Source of the DNA: Candidatus Aerophobetes bacterium Ae_b3b
GTDB lineage: Bacteria > Aerophobota > Aerophobia > Aerophobales > AE-B3A
Reading direction: 5' to 3'
Length of the DNA stretch: 30,473 nt
Assembly: GCA_005223085.1 (NCBI GenBank)
Contig: NJBP01000024.1
Location: forward strand, 1 to 30,473
Shown here: in pieces, positions 7,936-16,347 of the stretch
Layout: every line of letters begins with the position of its first letter
How positions within the stretch are numbered: the first letter of the stretch is position 1
Program-made: the position numbers and the translations under genes
Notes under the pieces: generated by a model
Told to the model about the DNA's origin: nothing
Seen by the model: only the letters and a program-made list of their open reading frames with translations
The model's database searches: none

Positions 7936-8723
7936 AATATTATCTCCTTTCCTGTAGTCCAGCCACCATCCACCAGGAGCAGCTCCCCGGTGATGAAATC
8001 CGAGGCAGCAGAGGCTAGATAAACCACTGCTCCGGCCACATCCATAGGGTCTCCAACTCTACCTATGGGGAGCTTGCTAACAATGTCCTGGTATTTTTTG
8101 GGATTCTCAAAAACGTGGCTCGCCATCTCGGTCTTAATGAAGGTCGGGCCAATTGCATTAACGTTGATGTTATACTTACCCCATTCCATAGCAAAGGTTT
8201 TAGTTAACGACCAGACCGCGGCTTTACTCGCATTGTAGGAAGCGTGGGCTGGCAATGGCATGATAGCATTCATAGAGGCAATATTAACAATCTTTCCCTT
8301 TTTTCGCGAAATCATCTGGGGCACTACCTTTTGAGTACAAAAGAAAAGAGCCTTTAAATTCACATCAAAAGTAGCATCCCAGGTTTTTTCACTGATCTCA
8401 AGAGCAGGCTCTCGGAAACATACCCCGGCATTGTTGACTAATATGTCAATCCGCCCAAACTTACCCATCACCTCATCAACCATACGATCAATTTGAGCAA
8501 GTTTGGTGATATCGGCCTCTACCGCTAACGCTCGGGAACCCAATTTCTCTATTTCCTCAATCACCTGGTCTGATTTCTCAATGTCTGCTACTACCACATC
8601 TGCTCCGGCATTTGCCAGAGCAAGCGCACAAACACGACCGATTCCCCGCTTTCCTCCAGTAACTAAAGCCACTTTCCCCTCTACCCGGAAGTCAGGAAAT
8701 TTTAATTCTTCCTTACTTTCCAT
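7932..8723 (-). CDS. SDR family oxidoreductase (classical)
   Basis: This classical short-chain dehydrogenase has 263 residues. It shows TGGKRGIG (22-29) for NAD(P) binding, NNAG (97-100), catalytic Ser150 in NIASMN, and Tyr163 and Lys167 in YNASK. Asp47 at the end of the second strand (VVVADIEK) favours NAD over NADP. The C-terminus FITGELLLVDGGWTTG is typical. The start has AAGGAGGTG at good spacing. It is followed by the amidohydrolase with an ATGA overlap and preceded by the FGGY kinase 36 bases away. It likely oxidises or reduces a polyol, ketose or sugar acid of the pathway. KduD- or gluconate-5-dehydrogenase-like activity is possible but unproved. Confidence 0.92.
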   Translation of the reverse strand: MESKEELKFPDFRVEGKVALVTGGKRGIGRVCALALANAGADVVVADIEKSDQVIEEIEKLGSRALAVEADITKLAQIDRMVDEVMGKFGRIDILVNNAGVCFREPALEISEKTWDATFDVNLKALFFCTQKVVPQMISRKKGKIVNIASMNAIMPLPAHASYNASKAAVWSLTKTFAMEWGKYNINVNAIGPTFIKTEMASHVFENPKKYQDIVSKLPIGRVGDPMDVAGAVVYLASAASDFITGELLLVDGGWTTGKEIIL

Positions 8724-8759
8724 TCTATTTGCACCTCCTTGTTCTTCACATTTTCCAGG

Positions 8760-10301
8760 TCAGGAAATAACCCGGTGAATCTCCTCAAATAACCTTTTGT
8801 TATTGCTATAGAGCGTTTTGTAAATGTTAAAGAGACCCTGATATAGGAGATGGTTATCTGGTATAGGTTCACGTTCTTCTACTATGGGTATAACTTTATC
8901 GCACATATCTTCCGCGGTGGGATAAATCTGTACTCCTACCCCACCAAGTATGGCTGCTCCCAGGCAAGTAGCCTCACTAACAGCTAAAAGTCTAACCTTC
9001 TTACCCGTTATATCTGCTACTATCTGACGCCAAAATGCACTCTTGGCTGCGCCTCCGGCAATTATGATGCTAGACACTTGGATACCGATTTCCTCTTCTG
9101 CATCTATGCGGTGTTTTATACTATAGCCTATTCCTTCCATGATAGATCTTATAAAATCAGATTTTTGGTGTCTGAGAGTAAGGCCAAAAAAGCAACCTCT
9201 GGCCAGAGGGTCAAACACAGGACTTCTTTCTCCCAAAAGATAGGGAAGGAATATTAAACCTTCGCACCCGGGCTTTGATTTTTGAGCCTCCAGGTTCATT
9301 AAGTCGTAAGGATCAATATCTAGGGTGTGAGCACTTTCTTTTTCCAAAGGGCAGAACTCGTCTCGAAACCATCTCAATGAGATACCTGAGGTATTGGCAC
9401 CGGCAATGGTAACATATTTTCCAGGAACAGCATGGGGATAGTAACCGATTCTCTTTTCAGGATCCAGAATAGGCTTATTTACACAGGTTATGACATCTGA
9501 GGAAGTTCCAATGTTTACGCAGGTATAACCAGCTCTGACTACTCCAGTTCCCACCGCGGAAACAGTAGTATCTCCTGCTCCAACAACAACGGGAGTACCC
9601 TCCGTTAAGCCAACTTGCAAGGCTACCTGGCCCAAGAGACCCCCTGCGATGGAAGTGGATAAAGTCAAGGGAGGCAGTTTATCGGCAGACAAACCTGCAA
9701 TTTTCAATAACTGCGGTGACCATTCTAATTTTTGTACATCTAAAAGCTGAGTAGCAGAAGCACTGGCATAGTCGGTAAAGATCTCACCGGTAAATCTAAA
9801 AACGATGAAGTCTTTGGGTTGGAGGATTTTATACGTTTGTCTAAAGACCTGGGGTAAGTTCTCCCTTACCCACATAATCTTAGATAGGGAGTAGATGGGG
9901 TCTATTCTAAGACCAGTTTTACTATATAGTTCATCTTCACCAATAGTTTCCCGGAGTAACTTACACTGAGGGAAGGTTCTGCGATCCATCCATAGTAGAC
10001 TTTTGCAAAGAGGGTTTCCTTCTCTATCCAAAAACACTGGAGAAGGTTGATGACCGGTAACTGAGATAACCGCTATCTTTTGGGGATCAACTTTGGCTTT
10101 GTCTACAACTTTCTTTAAATTTGATAAAGTCGCCTTCCACCACTGGTTAGGATCCTGTTCCGCCCAGCCGGGATATGGTGTTTCCACTGGATATTCCATG
10201 TAAGAACTGCTCAGCGGTTGTCCTCTCAAGTCAAATAGAATACTTCGGGATCCCGTGGTACCTATGTCTATTCCTATGAGAAAATGAGTATCTTTACTCA
10301 T
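8760..10301 (-). CDS. FGGY-family carbohydrate kinase, xylulokinase-like
   Basis: The protein has 513 residues, full length for the family, with two actin-like ATPase halves. The N-terminal phosphate loop is GIDIGTTGSRS (10-20). GHQPSPVFLD and WMDRRT form the sugar-binding region, GAGDTTVSAVGTGVV and PYLLGERSPVFDP the signature region, and IIIAGGAAKSAFWRQIVADI the C-terminal adenosine motif. The architecture is closest to xylulokinase, but kinases for other ketoses and sugar acids share it. Only a weak AAAAGAAG precedes the ATG. It follows the 2-hydroxyacid dehydrogenase by 34 bases. Presumably it phosphorylates the free intermediate before aldol cleavage or entry into central metabolism. Confidence 0.9.
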   Translation of the reverse strand: MSKDTHFLIGIDIGTTGSRSILFDLRGQPLSSSYMEYPVETPYPGWAEQDPNQWWKATLSNLKKVVDKAKVDPQKIAVISVTGHQPSPVFLDREGNPLCKSLLWMDRRTFPQCKLLRETIGEDELYSKTGLRIDPIYSLSKIMWVRENLPQVFRQTYKILQPKDFIVFRFTGEIFTDYASASATQLLDVQKLEWSPQLLKIAGLSADKLPPLTLSTSIAGGLLGQVALQVGLTEGTPVVVGAGDTTVSAVGTGVVRAGYTCVNIGTSSDVITCVNKPILDPEKRIGYYPHAVPGKYVTIAGANTSGISLRWFRDEFCPLEKESAHTLDIDPYDLMNLEAQKSKPGCEGLIFLPYLLGERSPVFDPLARGCFFGLTLRHQKSDFIRSIMEGIGYSIKHRIDAEEEIGIQVSSIIIAGGAAKSAFWRQIVADITGKKVRLLAVSEATCLGAAILGGVGVQIYPTAEDMCDKVIPIVEEREPIPDNHLLYQGLFNIYKTLYSNNKRLFEEIHRVIS

Positions 10302-10335
10302 ATGTAAGTTCTTCTTTTCATTTTACAAAAAGACC

Positions 10336-11322
10336 TTAGTTACCTTTTGCCTGAATTTCTTCCCAGTTTACCGAGAATTGGGGACTATCTCCTTTAGCTA
10401 CTCTTATGATTTCCTCTGCTACTATCATGCCAGTTCTCATACTAGCCTCAACGGTATACCCACCGATATGAGGAGTAGCCAGAACATTGGGTAGAGTGAA
10501 AAGAGGGAAGTTTTTTTCAGGAGGCTCTTTTGAATATGTATCTATAGCTGCTCCGGCCAGCAGTCCTTTTTCCAAAGCACGGTAAAGATCATCTTCGTTG
10601 ACTATGCTTCCTCTGGCGGTGTTTATGAGATAAGCTGTCCTCTTCATTTTTTGGAGCTGGTTATAGCCGATAAGATTCTCAGTTGAAGGAATTAAGGGAA
10701 CGTGCACCGTAACAAAATCCGATAGCTGAACTAGTGTCTGTAGATCGACAAACTTAACTGACCATTTTCTTTCAAAATGTTCACTGCGCACAACATCGTA
10801 GTATAAAACCTCCATACCAAACCCTCGGGCTCTTTTTGCTACCTTTTTTCCAATACTTCCTAACCCAACAATCCCTAATACCTTCTCATAAATTTCAATT
10901 CCTGTATATTTAGGCCCTTCCCATAGACCCTTTCCTAGTGAAATGCTGGCTGGTACAAGGCCTCTGGCAATTCCTAAAATAAGGGCAAAAGTATAATCAG
11001 CAACCGTTTCCTCATTAGCTCCTAGAGCCCTCGTTACAACAATTCTCCTTTTAGTGGCCTCTGGGATATTTATTTTATCTAATCCTATTCCATGTTTCGC
11101 TATAATCCTCAATTTGTTTGCCTTACGCAAGGTCTGTAGTCCTATCTCATCTTCCCCTGCAATAATTGCAAAGTAATCTCCTATTATTCGAGCTAACTCA
11201 TCATCAGAAAAGGGACCACGGTCGTATACCAGCTCACACTTGTTTCTCTTGAGCAAATTTTCAGGTTCATTACTAATCTTCCCGAAGGAAAATGAACTGA
11301 CTAACACTTTGAATTTATCCAT
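10336..11322 (-). CDS. D-isomer-specific 2-hydroxyacid dehydrogenase, phosphoglycerate dehydrogenase-like
   Basis: The 328-residue NAD-dependent enzyme has the flavodoxin-like catalytic and Rossmann domains. Visible are AKHGIGLDKINI, the nucleotide loop VGLGSIGKK, the catalytic arginine in NTARGSIVNEDDL, the glutamate in YSKEPPEK and the histidine in TPHIGGYT. It lacks the ACT domain of long SerA. The chosen ATG (11320-11322) has AAAAGGAGAAGGTG immediately upstream and lies 13 bases after the cyclase stop. A TTG at 11355 would add an unlikely lysine-rich leader. In this operon it may act on a 2-hydroxy/2-keto sugar acid, which would fit with the LarA-like epimerase. Confidence 0.9.
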   Translation of the reverse strand: MDKFKVLVSSFSFGKISNEPENLLKRNKCELVYDRGPFSDDELARIIGDYFAIIAGEDEIGLQTLRKANKLRIIAKHGIGLDKINIPEATKRRIVVTRALGANEETVADYTFALILGIARGLVPASISLGKGLWEGPKYTGIEIYEKVLGIVGLGSIGKKVAKRARGFGMEVLYYDVVRSEHFERKWSVKFVDLQTLVQLSDFVTVHVPLIPSTENLIGYNQLQKMKRTAYLINTARGSIVNEDDLYRALEKGLLAGAAIDTYSKEPPEKNFPLFTLPNVLATPHIGGYTVEASMRTGMIVAEEIIRVAKGDSPQFSVNWEEIQAKGN

Positions 11323-11335
11323 CACCTTCTCCTTT

Positions 11336-12043
11336 TTACTCTGTTTCGAGAGCAATGAGTCTAATAGGAGAAGAGCTCCCGTGTATACCCTTGATATTAA
11401 GAGGGGAAGCTATTATTAATAGTTTCTTCCCTACTACCTTATCAACTTCACCCCCTACATTTTCTATGATGAGAATATTATTAGGTAGGAAATTCTTTCC
11501 ATGGTTAGGTGGATGAAAGGGAGGCTGAGCAAAAAATTTATGATCATCCACATCACAGGCATCAATCCCTACCAATTTTACCTTCTTGTCAGCCAACCAA
11601 CTGCCTGCCTCATCACCTATGGCGGTAGAATAAGCATAGTAGTCTTTGGGGTGAGTGTCAAATAGATGGTGCCATCCGGTGTTAATAATGATCATATCAT
11701 CTGACTGAAGGGTTTTTTTCGTTTTTTCTACTGCCATCTCCAGATCTCTTTGGGAGATACACAGATTTTTTCCACAAGAAGGACCATACTTATCGGAAAG
11801 ATCGACAACTAGACCCTCCCCTACAAAGCGGTCCAAAGATAAATCTTCCAGTTTTTTCCCATCCCTCACAAAGTGCCAGGGGGAGTCCAGATGAGTAGCA
11901 AAATGAAGGGTAATGGTGACCTTGGAACTTCTACAGCCTTGAACTTCAAAAGTTTCATAACTTTCAAATTCAGGTGAGCCAAAAGGATGAAACGTTTTCT
12001 TAGATATTCCATGGGTCAAATCATAGATATTTTTTATTTTCAT
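11336..12043 (-). CDS. Cyclase-family metal hydrolase (kynurenine formamidase-like, PF04199)
   Basis: This 235-residue protein begins with YDLTHGISKKTFHPFG and carries the family metal site HFATHLDSPWHF (His47, His51, Asp53, His57), followed by VVDLS and later VGIDACDVD. The length matches bacterial kynurenine formamidase/isatin hydrolase relatives. AAGGGAGAAG precedes the ATG. No tryptophan catabolic genes lie nearby, so hydrolysis of an amide, lactone or similar ring in the sugar pathway is more likely. The reaction is inferred from the family only. The 80 bases before it, up to the isomerase-like gene, contain nothing I recognise. Confidence 0.88.
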   Translation of the reverse strand: MKIKNIYDLTHGISKKTFHPFGSPEFESYETFEVQGCRSSKVTITLHFATHLDSPWHFVRDGKKLEDLSLDRFVGEGLVVDLSDKYGPSCGKNLCISQRDLEMAVEKTKKTLQSDDMIIINTGWHHLFDTHPKDYYAYSTAIGDEAGSWLADKKVKLVGIDACDVDDHKFFAQPPFHPPNHGKNFLPNNILIIENVGGEVDKVVGKKLLIIASPLNIKGIHGSSSPIRLIALETE

Positions 12044-12123
12044 TTTCTTCTCCCTTGTGGATATGGTTTTTGTTCTTTAGCTACACTGGAGGTTACTGTT
12101 CTGGCAACGTTAGGAAAACTCTC

Positions 12124-12903
12124 TCACAGGTATTTTTTGAGTAAAGCCACACTTTTCTCTACCCCTTCTCTCTCATCTCCCTCTCCTTCAAATTCCAGAC
12201 AAACATACCTATTAAAGTGAGCCTGCCTTAGCATTTCCCTTACCTTACTATAATCAATGGTGATTTCCTCTCCCTGGGAGTCAAATTGATAAGTTTTTGC
12301 ATGCACATGTACAGCATAGGGAAGAAGAGATTGGAAGGAGTGATAGCGAATATCCTCACGGATATTACCAATATCAGGACAAATCTTGAGGTAAGGAGAA
12401 TCGAACTCTTCTACTAATCTCAGCACCACTTTGGGATCGGTGTCTCGGGGACAGTTTTCTACGGCCAAGCAAATGTTTCTTTGTTCTGCCTCTCTTAAAC
12501 ACTTCTCCAAACAGGATTTCACAAAGGGATAGAGGGCTTCTTCATCTTTGTTGAGGGCTATTAAGTCTCCTGGAAGTATCCTCAGAATTTTGGAACCCAT
12601 TTCTTCTATACTATCCATCCATGGGAACACTCGAGCAACATCCTTCTCTCTAACGTTAGGATCTAAACTGGTAAAGTCATGATTATTTACGGCGATAGTT
12701 ACCACAGTTAAGCCTAAATCCTGAGCCTTTTCTCTTAAATTCCTTATCGTTCCCCCTTTTTCTAAATGCATCTCTAAATGTTCATCCCAAAATTCTACTC
12801 CCTCTATACCTAACGTTTGGCATATTTGCAGATACTCCTCCAAACCCCTCTGTCCAGAAGAAATACTCCTGTTAAAACTAAAGCTGGTACAGCAGATTTT
12901 CAT
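12124..12903 (-). CDS. Sugar phosphate isomerase/epimerase-like TIM barrel (AP endonuclease 2/xylose isomerase-like)
   Basis: This 259-residue protein of the PF01261 superfamily shows the metal and acid/base positions as GVEFWDE (strand 2), CLAVENCP (glutamate), KICPDIGNI (aspartate), VHVHAKT (histidines) and YVCLEFEGEGD (C-terminal glutamate). These resemble the IolE/hydroxypyruvate isomerase/tagatose-3-epimerase group. AAAGGATAG lies upstream of the ATG. It sits directly after the ABC permeases, a common place for the first intracellular isomerisation or epimerisation step. The substrate is unknown. Confidence 0.87.
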   Translation of the reverse strand: MKICCTSFSFNRSISSGQRGLEEYLQICQTLGIEGVEFWDEHLEMHLEKGGTIRNLREKAQDLGLTVVTIAVNNHDFTSLDPNVREKDVARVFPWMDSIEEMGSKILRILPGDLIALNKDEEALYPFVKSCLEKCLREAEQRNICLAVENCPRDTDPKVVLRLVEEFDSPYLKICPDIGNIREDIRYHSFQSLLPYAVHVHAKTYQFDSQGEEITIDYSKVREMLRQAHFNRYVCLEFEGEGDEREGVEKSVALLKKYL

Positions 12904-12943
12904 ATTACTATCCTTTCAATACGATTTGTATACCGATTAATAG

Positions 12944-13777
12944 CTAGCCTTTAACCGCTCCCAAGGTCATTCCCCTTACTACGTGCTTATGCAAGACGGT
13001 AACCATTAAAAAAAGTGGTACCAGGCAAACCATAGCAGCCGCAGACATTCCTCCCCAATCAAACCTGAATTGTTGCTTAAAGCCAGCGAAAGCCACAGTA
13101 ACAGGAACAACTCTGGATCGGGTCAGAACCAAGGGAATGAAAAACTCATTCCACGAGAAAATGAAAGCAAATATGGCGGTAACGGCTATTGACGGAGCAG
13201 CTATCGGCAGCAATATTTTCCACAATACCATAAGATTTCCACATCCGTCTACTCTGGCGGCGTCGTCCAACTCCCGCGGAATATCGTTCAGAAATCCATA
13301 TAAAAGCCAGATGCTAAAGGGTAATGTAGGAATTAAATTGGCCAAAATTACAACTATGTAGGTATCTACGAGTCTAAATTTTTGAAACATAAGAAATAAC
13401 GGCAGTACTACAGCTACTGCCGGCAGGAAGCGATTGCTCAAAAACCATATAGGAATAAATGTCTTCCCTCTAAAGTTGTACCTGGATAGAGCAAAAGCAG
13501 TAACAATTCCTAGTCCCACACTTATGAAGGTAGTACCTGAAGAAATAATCAAGCTATTTAAAACTCTTCCGTAAAATTTCCATTCAGTTTGCAGCCTGAT
13601 AAAATGCTCGAGAATAGGCTGAAACCTAAATACTGGTGGGCTTGACATTATGAGCTCAGTAGGTTTAACTGCGGTGAGGCCCACCCAAGCCAAAGGAAAA
13701 AGATACACTGCAAAAAAGAAAACGTAACTGAGTACCAAGACTATTCTAATTACCCTATTTTTCCATTCCTTATGCAT
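12944..13777 (-). CDS. Carbohydrate ABC transporter permease, MalG-like
   Basis: This 277-residue inner-membrane permease of the CUT1 type has six predicted hydrophobic segments. The EAA loop that docks the ATPase is visible in IPRELDDAARVDGCGNLM. The start at 13775-13777 is preferred because GAAGGAGGCCAGAAAATG gives a strong ribosome binding site and an eight-base overlap (ATGCATAA) with the MalF-like gene. A further upstream start would create a 50-base overlap and a non-family leader. It pairs with the MalF-like permease and the binding protein. No ATP-binding subunit is encoded in the window, so a shared MsmK/UgpC-type ATPase must be elsewhere. Confidence 0.92.
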   Translation of the reverse strand: MHKEWKNRVIRIVLVLSYVFFFAVYLFPLAWVGLTAVKPTELIMSSPPVFRFQPILEHFIRLQTEWKFYGRVLNSLIISSGTTFISVGLGIVTAFALSRYNFRGKTFIPIWFLSNRFLPAVAVVLPLFLMFQKFRLVDTYIVVILANLIPTLPFSIWLLYGFLNDIPRELDDAARVDGCGNLMVLWKILLPIAAPSIAVTAIFAFIFSWNEFFIPLVLTRSRVVPVTVAFAGFKQQFRFDWGGMSAAAMVCLVPLFLMVTVLHKHVVRGMTLGAVKG

Positions 13778-14669
13778 TTTCTGGCCTCCTTCGCAGAACA
13801 TTAATAAACAATATAACAAAAACGTTAATTAAAGCCAGCATGAGATAAGCATAAGCTGCAGCATGCCCTATCTCGAAATATCTGAATCCCAGCATATAGG
13901 CATTAAAAGGTAAAACACTGGTGCTGACAGCAGGACCTCCATATGTGATTACATAAGGAAGATCCATCACTCTAATGAGATCTATTCCCCGAATCAAAAT
14001 GATTACTAGGAACGCGTGTTTAGTCCAAGGTAACATTATGTACCGAAATCTTTGCCACGCTCCAGCACCGTCAATATTTGCTGCCTCCCACTGATCTTGG
14101 GGAATAGATAGAATAGCAGCTAGTAATACCAGAAAAGAAAAAGGGATCCACTCCCATACATCTGCCATGATAAGAGATATCATTGCCCAAGTCGGCCTAG
14201 CCAGCCATTCTGGAGCAGGAAGTCCTACTGTTCTTAGCAGGAAGTTAAGGAGACCGAAGGAATACTGGTACATGTACCTCCATATGTTTCCCACCACTAC
14301 CGGAGCAAGCAGCATGGGCATCATCATCAAAATTCGTAAGCTGCGTAATCCTCTACGGTGTTCTCCAGAAAAGAGCATAGCAGCTAGTAATCCGATCCCA
14401 ACTTCCCCTGCAAGACATCCTCCCAGGTAAATGAGTGTAAGCCAAAGGGATTTGGGAAAAGAGATTCCCAGGGGATGACCGCTGGTAAGAGTATTTAAAA
14501 AATTTTCCCCTCCGACGTAGTTAATACCTCGGCTTGGATCAAGGAGACTATAACTGTGCAGACTTAACCAGGCTGAGTAAATTAGAGGAAAAACACCAAG
14601 CACTAATAAAACAGCTATTGCAGGGACTAACATTAACCAGGGTAATTTCTTGCTCCTTTCACCAGACAT
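13770..14669 (-). CDS. Carbohydrate ABC transporter permease, MalF-like
   Basis: The 299-residue CUT1 permease has an N-terminal membrane anchor (PWLMLVPAIAVLLVLGVFPL) and about six hydrophobic segments. Its EAA motif is IPQDQWEAANIDGAGAWQRF, followed by the short helix YIMLPW. AAAGAGGAAAGC precedes the ATG. The intrinsic terminator at 14694-14734 lies between this gene and the binding protein gene upstream, so the permeases are probably expressed by read-through at a lower level. It forms a heterodimer with the MalG-like permease. Confidence 0.92.
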   Translation of the reverse strand: MSGERSKKLPWLMLVPAIAVLLVLGVFPLIYSAWLSLHSYSLLDPSRGINYVGGENFLNTLTSGHPLGISFPKSLWLTLIYLGGCLAGEVGIGLLAAMLFSGEHRRGLRSLRILMMMPMLLAPVVVGNIWRYMYQYSFGLLNFLLRTVGLPAPEWLARPTWAMISLIMADVWEWIPFSFLVLLAAILSIPQDQWEAANIDGAGAWQRFRYIMLPWTKHAFLVIILIRGIDLIRVMDLPYVITYGGPAVSTSVLPFNAYMLGFRYFEIGHAAAYAYLMLALINVFVILFINVLRRRPENA

Positions 14670-14693
14670 TTAGCTTTCCTCTTTCACAATTTA

Positions 14694-14734
14694 CTAAAAA
14701 AAATGTCGCAGCAAAGATTTTTTGCTGCGACATT
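14694..14734 (-). terminator. Intrinsic terminator between binding protein and permease genes
   Basis: AATGTCGCAGCAAA (14702-14715) and TTTGCTGCGACATT (14721-14734) form a perfect 14-bp stem with a 5-base loop. Read on the minus strand, eight T residues follow at once (A run 14696-14703, partly in the stem base). It lies 19 bases after the binding protein stop. Partial termination here would give more binding protein than permease, a known arrangement in sugar ABC operons. Confidence 0.93.
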
Positions 14735-14752
14735 ATCAAACACCGTTCTCGT

Positions 14753-16036
14753 TTACTTTTGACTCTGCTCTATCCGTCCCTGCATAACCTTGTAGACTTC
14801 CGTGTTGGCATCGCGTACCGCTTCTGCTGGTGTTTTCTCTCCTAACATCATTTTATTTAATTCCACGCCTACTATATTCTCCACCAAACTGAATTCTGCA
14901 ATGACTGGTCTCGGAATAGCATACTCTAAGGATTTAGCGAGTACCGAGAAGTATCGAGATTTAGCCACATTAACAGGATCAGTTAGAGCAGATATTCTGG
15001 CTGGCTGTCCGGTATGAGCTACCAGTAGTTGTTGATTTTCCCTACCTGTATAGAATTTAATGAAATCCCAGGCCTGATCTTTGTAATAAGACTTAGTGTT
15101 TATACCCAGTCCGTAACCACCCATAGGTAGAACTCGTTTACCCCTAAAACTAGGAGGAAGAGCTACTCCTATCTTATTTGCCAGTTTAGCTGCCTCCGGG
15201 TTAGTAAGTACGTTACCTGCCCATTGATTGGGAGCCATTCCTACAACTCCAGCCGTTCCCATGGCCTCGTACAAGTCAGCCTCAGCCCATCCTATGGCAT
15301 CAGGAGGGCAGAATTTGGTCAGTTTCAGAAGTAACTCGGCTGCCTCTACACCTGCTGGAGTATCGATCGCCGGCACGTAATTTTCGTCCCAGAAGTATCC
15401 CCCCGCACTCATGAACGGAGCGTACCAGACATCTGCCGCCCAGAAACGCTTCAAATTTGCCCCCGCAGCATAAAAAGACGGGGGATTATGGATCTTTGGA
15501 GCTACAGCAAATACCTCTTCCCAGCTTGTTGGAACCTTCACCCCAGCATCATCTAAGACATCCTGTCTGTAATAAAACACCTGACTATTTCCATCATGCG
15601 GAATAGCCCACCACTGGTCTTTGTACTTGTACATCCCCAGAACTACATCATAGATATCGCTCTGTATGTCTTGCCAGAACTCCGAATCCTGCAGCAGATA
15701 TGCATCAAGAGGTAACAGGTAACCGGCATCAGCGTATCCCCCGATATATTTATAGTCTATCCAGATGATATCATAGGCTCCTCCTCCACCGGCAACGTCT
15801 AAGGCTATTTTTGTTGCCCATTCCTCCCAGGGATAGGACTCTATAACAACATCCACATCAGGGTTGAGCTTCATGTACGCATCAGCCACTCCTTTAACTG
15901 CAAATCCGTATCTGGGACCCGTCTGACCAATGAAGGTTAATGTGGTTTTTCCCTGTACCGCAATCGGACAGACGAAACTGGTCAGCAAACCTACCATTGT
16001 TCCCACTAATAACCAACTCAACATTTTTTTTGACAT
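14753..16036 (-). CDS. Extracellular solute-binding protein of a sugar ABC transporter (family 1)
   Basis: The 427-residue protein starts with MSKK and a hydrophobic core (MLSWLLVGTMVGLLTSF) ending near AVQG-K, a type I signal peptide. No clear lipobox is present. The mature part begins TLTFIGQTGPRYGF and contains VDVVIESYPWEEWATKIALD and YDIIWIDY, as in CUT1 binding proteins. WDFIKFYTGRENQQLLV is the conserved C-terminal region. AAGGAGG precedes the ATG inside a small hairpin loop. It is the first gene after the operator-bearing promoter at 16258-16285 and is followed by a strong terminator. It should capture the sugar substrate outside the membrane. Confidence 0.93.
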   Translation of the reverse strand: MSKKMLSWLLVGTMVGLLTSFVCPIAVQGKTTLTFIGQTGPRYGFAVKGVADAYMKLNPDVDVVIESYPWEEWATKIALDVAGGGGAYDIIWIDYKYIGGYADAGYLLPLDAYLLQDSEFWQDIQSDIYDVVLGMYKYKDQWWAIPHDGNSQVFYYRQDVLDDAGVKVPTSWEEVFAVAPKIHNPPSFYAAGANLKRFWAADVWYAPFMSAGGYFWDENYVPAIDTPAGVEAAELLLKLTKFCPPDAIGWAEADLYEAMGTAGVVGMAPNQWAGNVLTNPEAAKLANKIGVALPPSFRGKRVLPMGGYGLGINTKSYYKDQAWDFIKFYTGRENQQLLVAHTGQPARISALTDPVNVAKSRYFSVLAKSLEYAIPRPVIAEFSLVENIVGVELNKMMLGEKTPAEAVRDANTEVYKVMQGRIEQSQK

Positions 16037-16040
16037 TTTC

Positions 16041-16057
16041 CAAGCCTCCTTGGCTTG
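16041..16057 (-). promoter_or_regulatory. Hairpin presenting the binding-protein Shine-Dalgarno in its loop
   Basis: On the minus strand CAAGCC-AAGGA-GGCTTG forms a perfect 6-bp stem. The Shine-Dalgarno AAGGAGG lies across the loop and the 3' arm, four bases before the ATG (16036). It could expose or partly mask the ribosome site and so tune translation. The pairing is seen in the sequence; its function is inference. Confidence 0.45.
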
Positions 16058-16100
16058 ATAACTTTACTGTCTTTTTCCCCGACCTAGTTCATTTTTTCAT

Positions 16101-16159
16101 GAGAGCCCTCCCACCCAGAAATCCAATTATTCAACACTTTTCTCTTTTTGGAGGCTCTC
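16101..16159. repeat. Imperfect inverted repeat in the long leader of the transport operon
   Basis: GAGAGCCCTCC (16101-16111) faces GGAGGCTCTC (16150-16159), with one unpaired base. It lies within the ~215-base untranslated leader between the promoter and the binding protein start. It could fold in the RNA. No riboswitch class is recognised. Confidence 0.4.
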
Positions 16160-16234
16160 TCTTATTCCAAAGCTGACAGGCCTATCTACTTTTTCACCCC
16201 CTTCCGGCCTTTTTTAGATCCATTTTGATTTGTC

Positions 16235-16254
16235 TAATGTCTGTTGACTTACCT
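16235..16254. promoter_or_regulatory. Candidate GntR operator 1 (transport operon)
   Basis: TAATGTCTGTTGACTTACCT occurs here and, identical in all 20 bases, at 19635-19654 before the GntR gene. In both places it begins three to four bases downstream of -10, overlapping the expected transcription start. The core GTC-TGTT-GAC is a dyad. A repressor bound here would block initiation. The family of the binding protein is inferred from position. Confidence 0.8.
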
Positions 16255-16257
16255 CTT

Positions 16258-16285
16258 ATTTTAACAGATTTTTTCGTCTTGTCAA
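16258..16285 (-). promoter_or_regulatory. Promoter of the transport/catabolic operon
   Basis: On the minus strand TTGACA (16280-16285), a 16-base spacer and TAAAAT (16258-16263) form a near-consensus sigma-70 promoter. It lies between the zinc dehydrogenase stop and the binding protein start, giving a leader of about 215 bases. The candidate operator follows -10. The rest of the 311-base gap has no gene. Confidence 0.8.
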
Positions 16286-16347
16286 GGGCTCGATAAAAAA
16301 TTGAGCGGTCAGCTACATCCTGGTAGAGAAGATCCCGCCAATCATTT

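Noticed and set aside
11323-11355. TTG start for the 2-hydroxyacid dehydrogenase
   Set aside because: It would overlap the cyclase gene and swallow the clear AGGAG site that serves the ATG at 11322.
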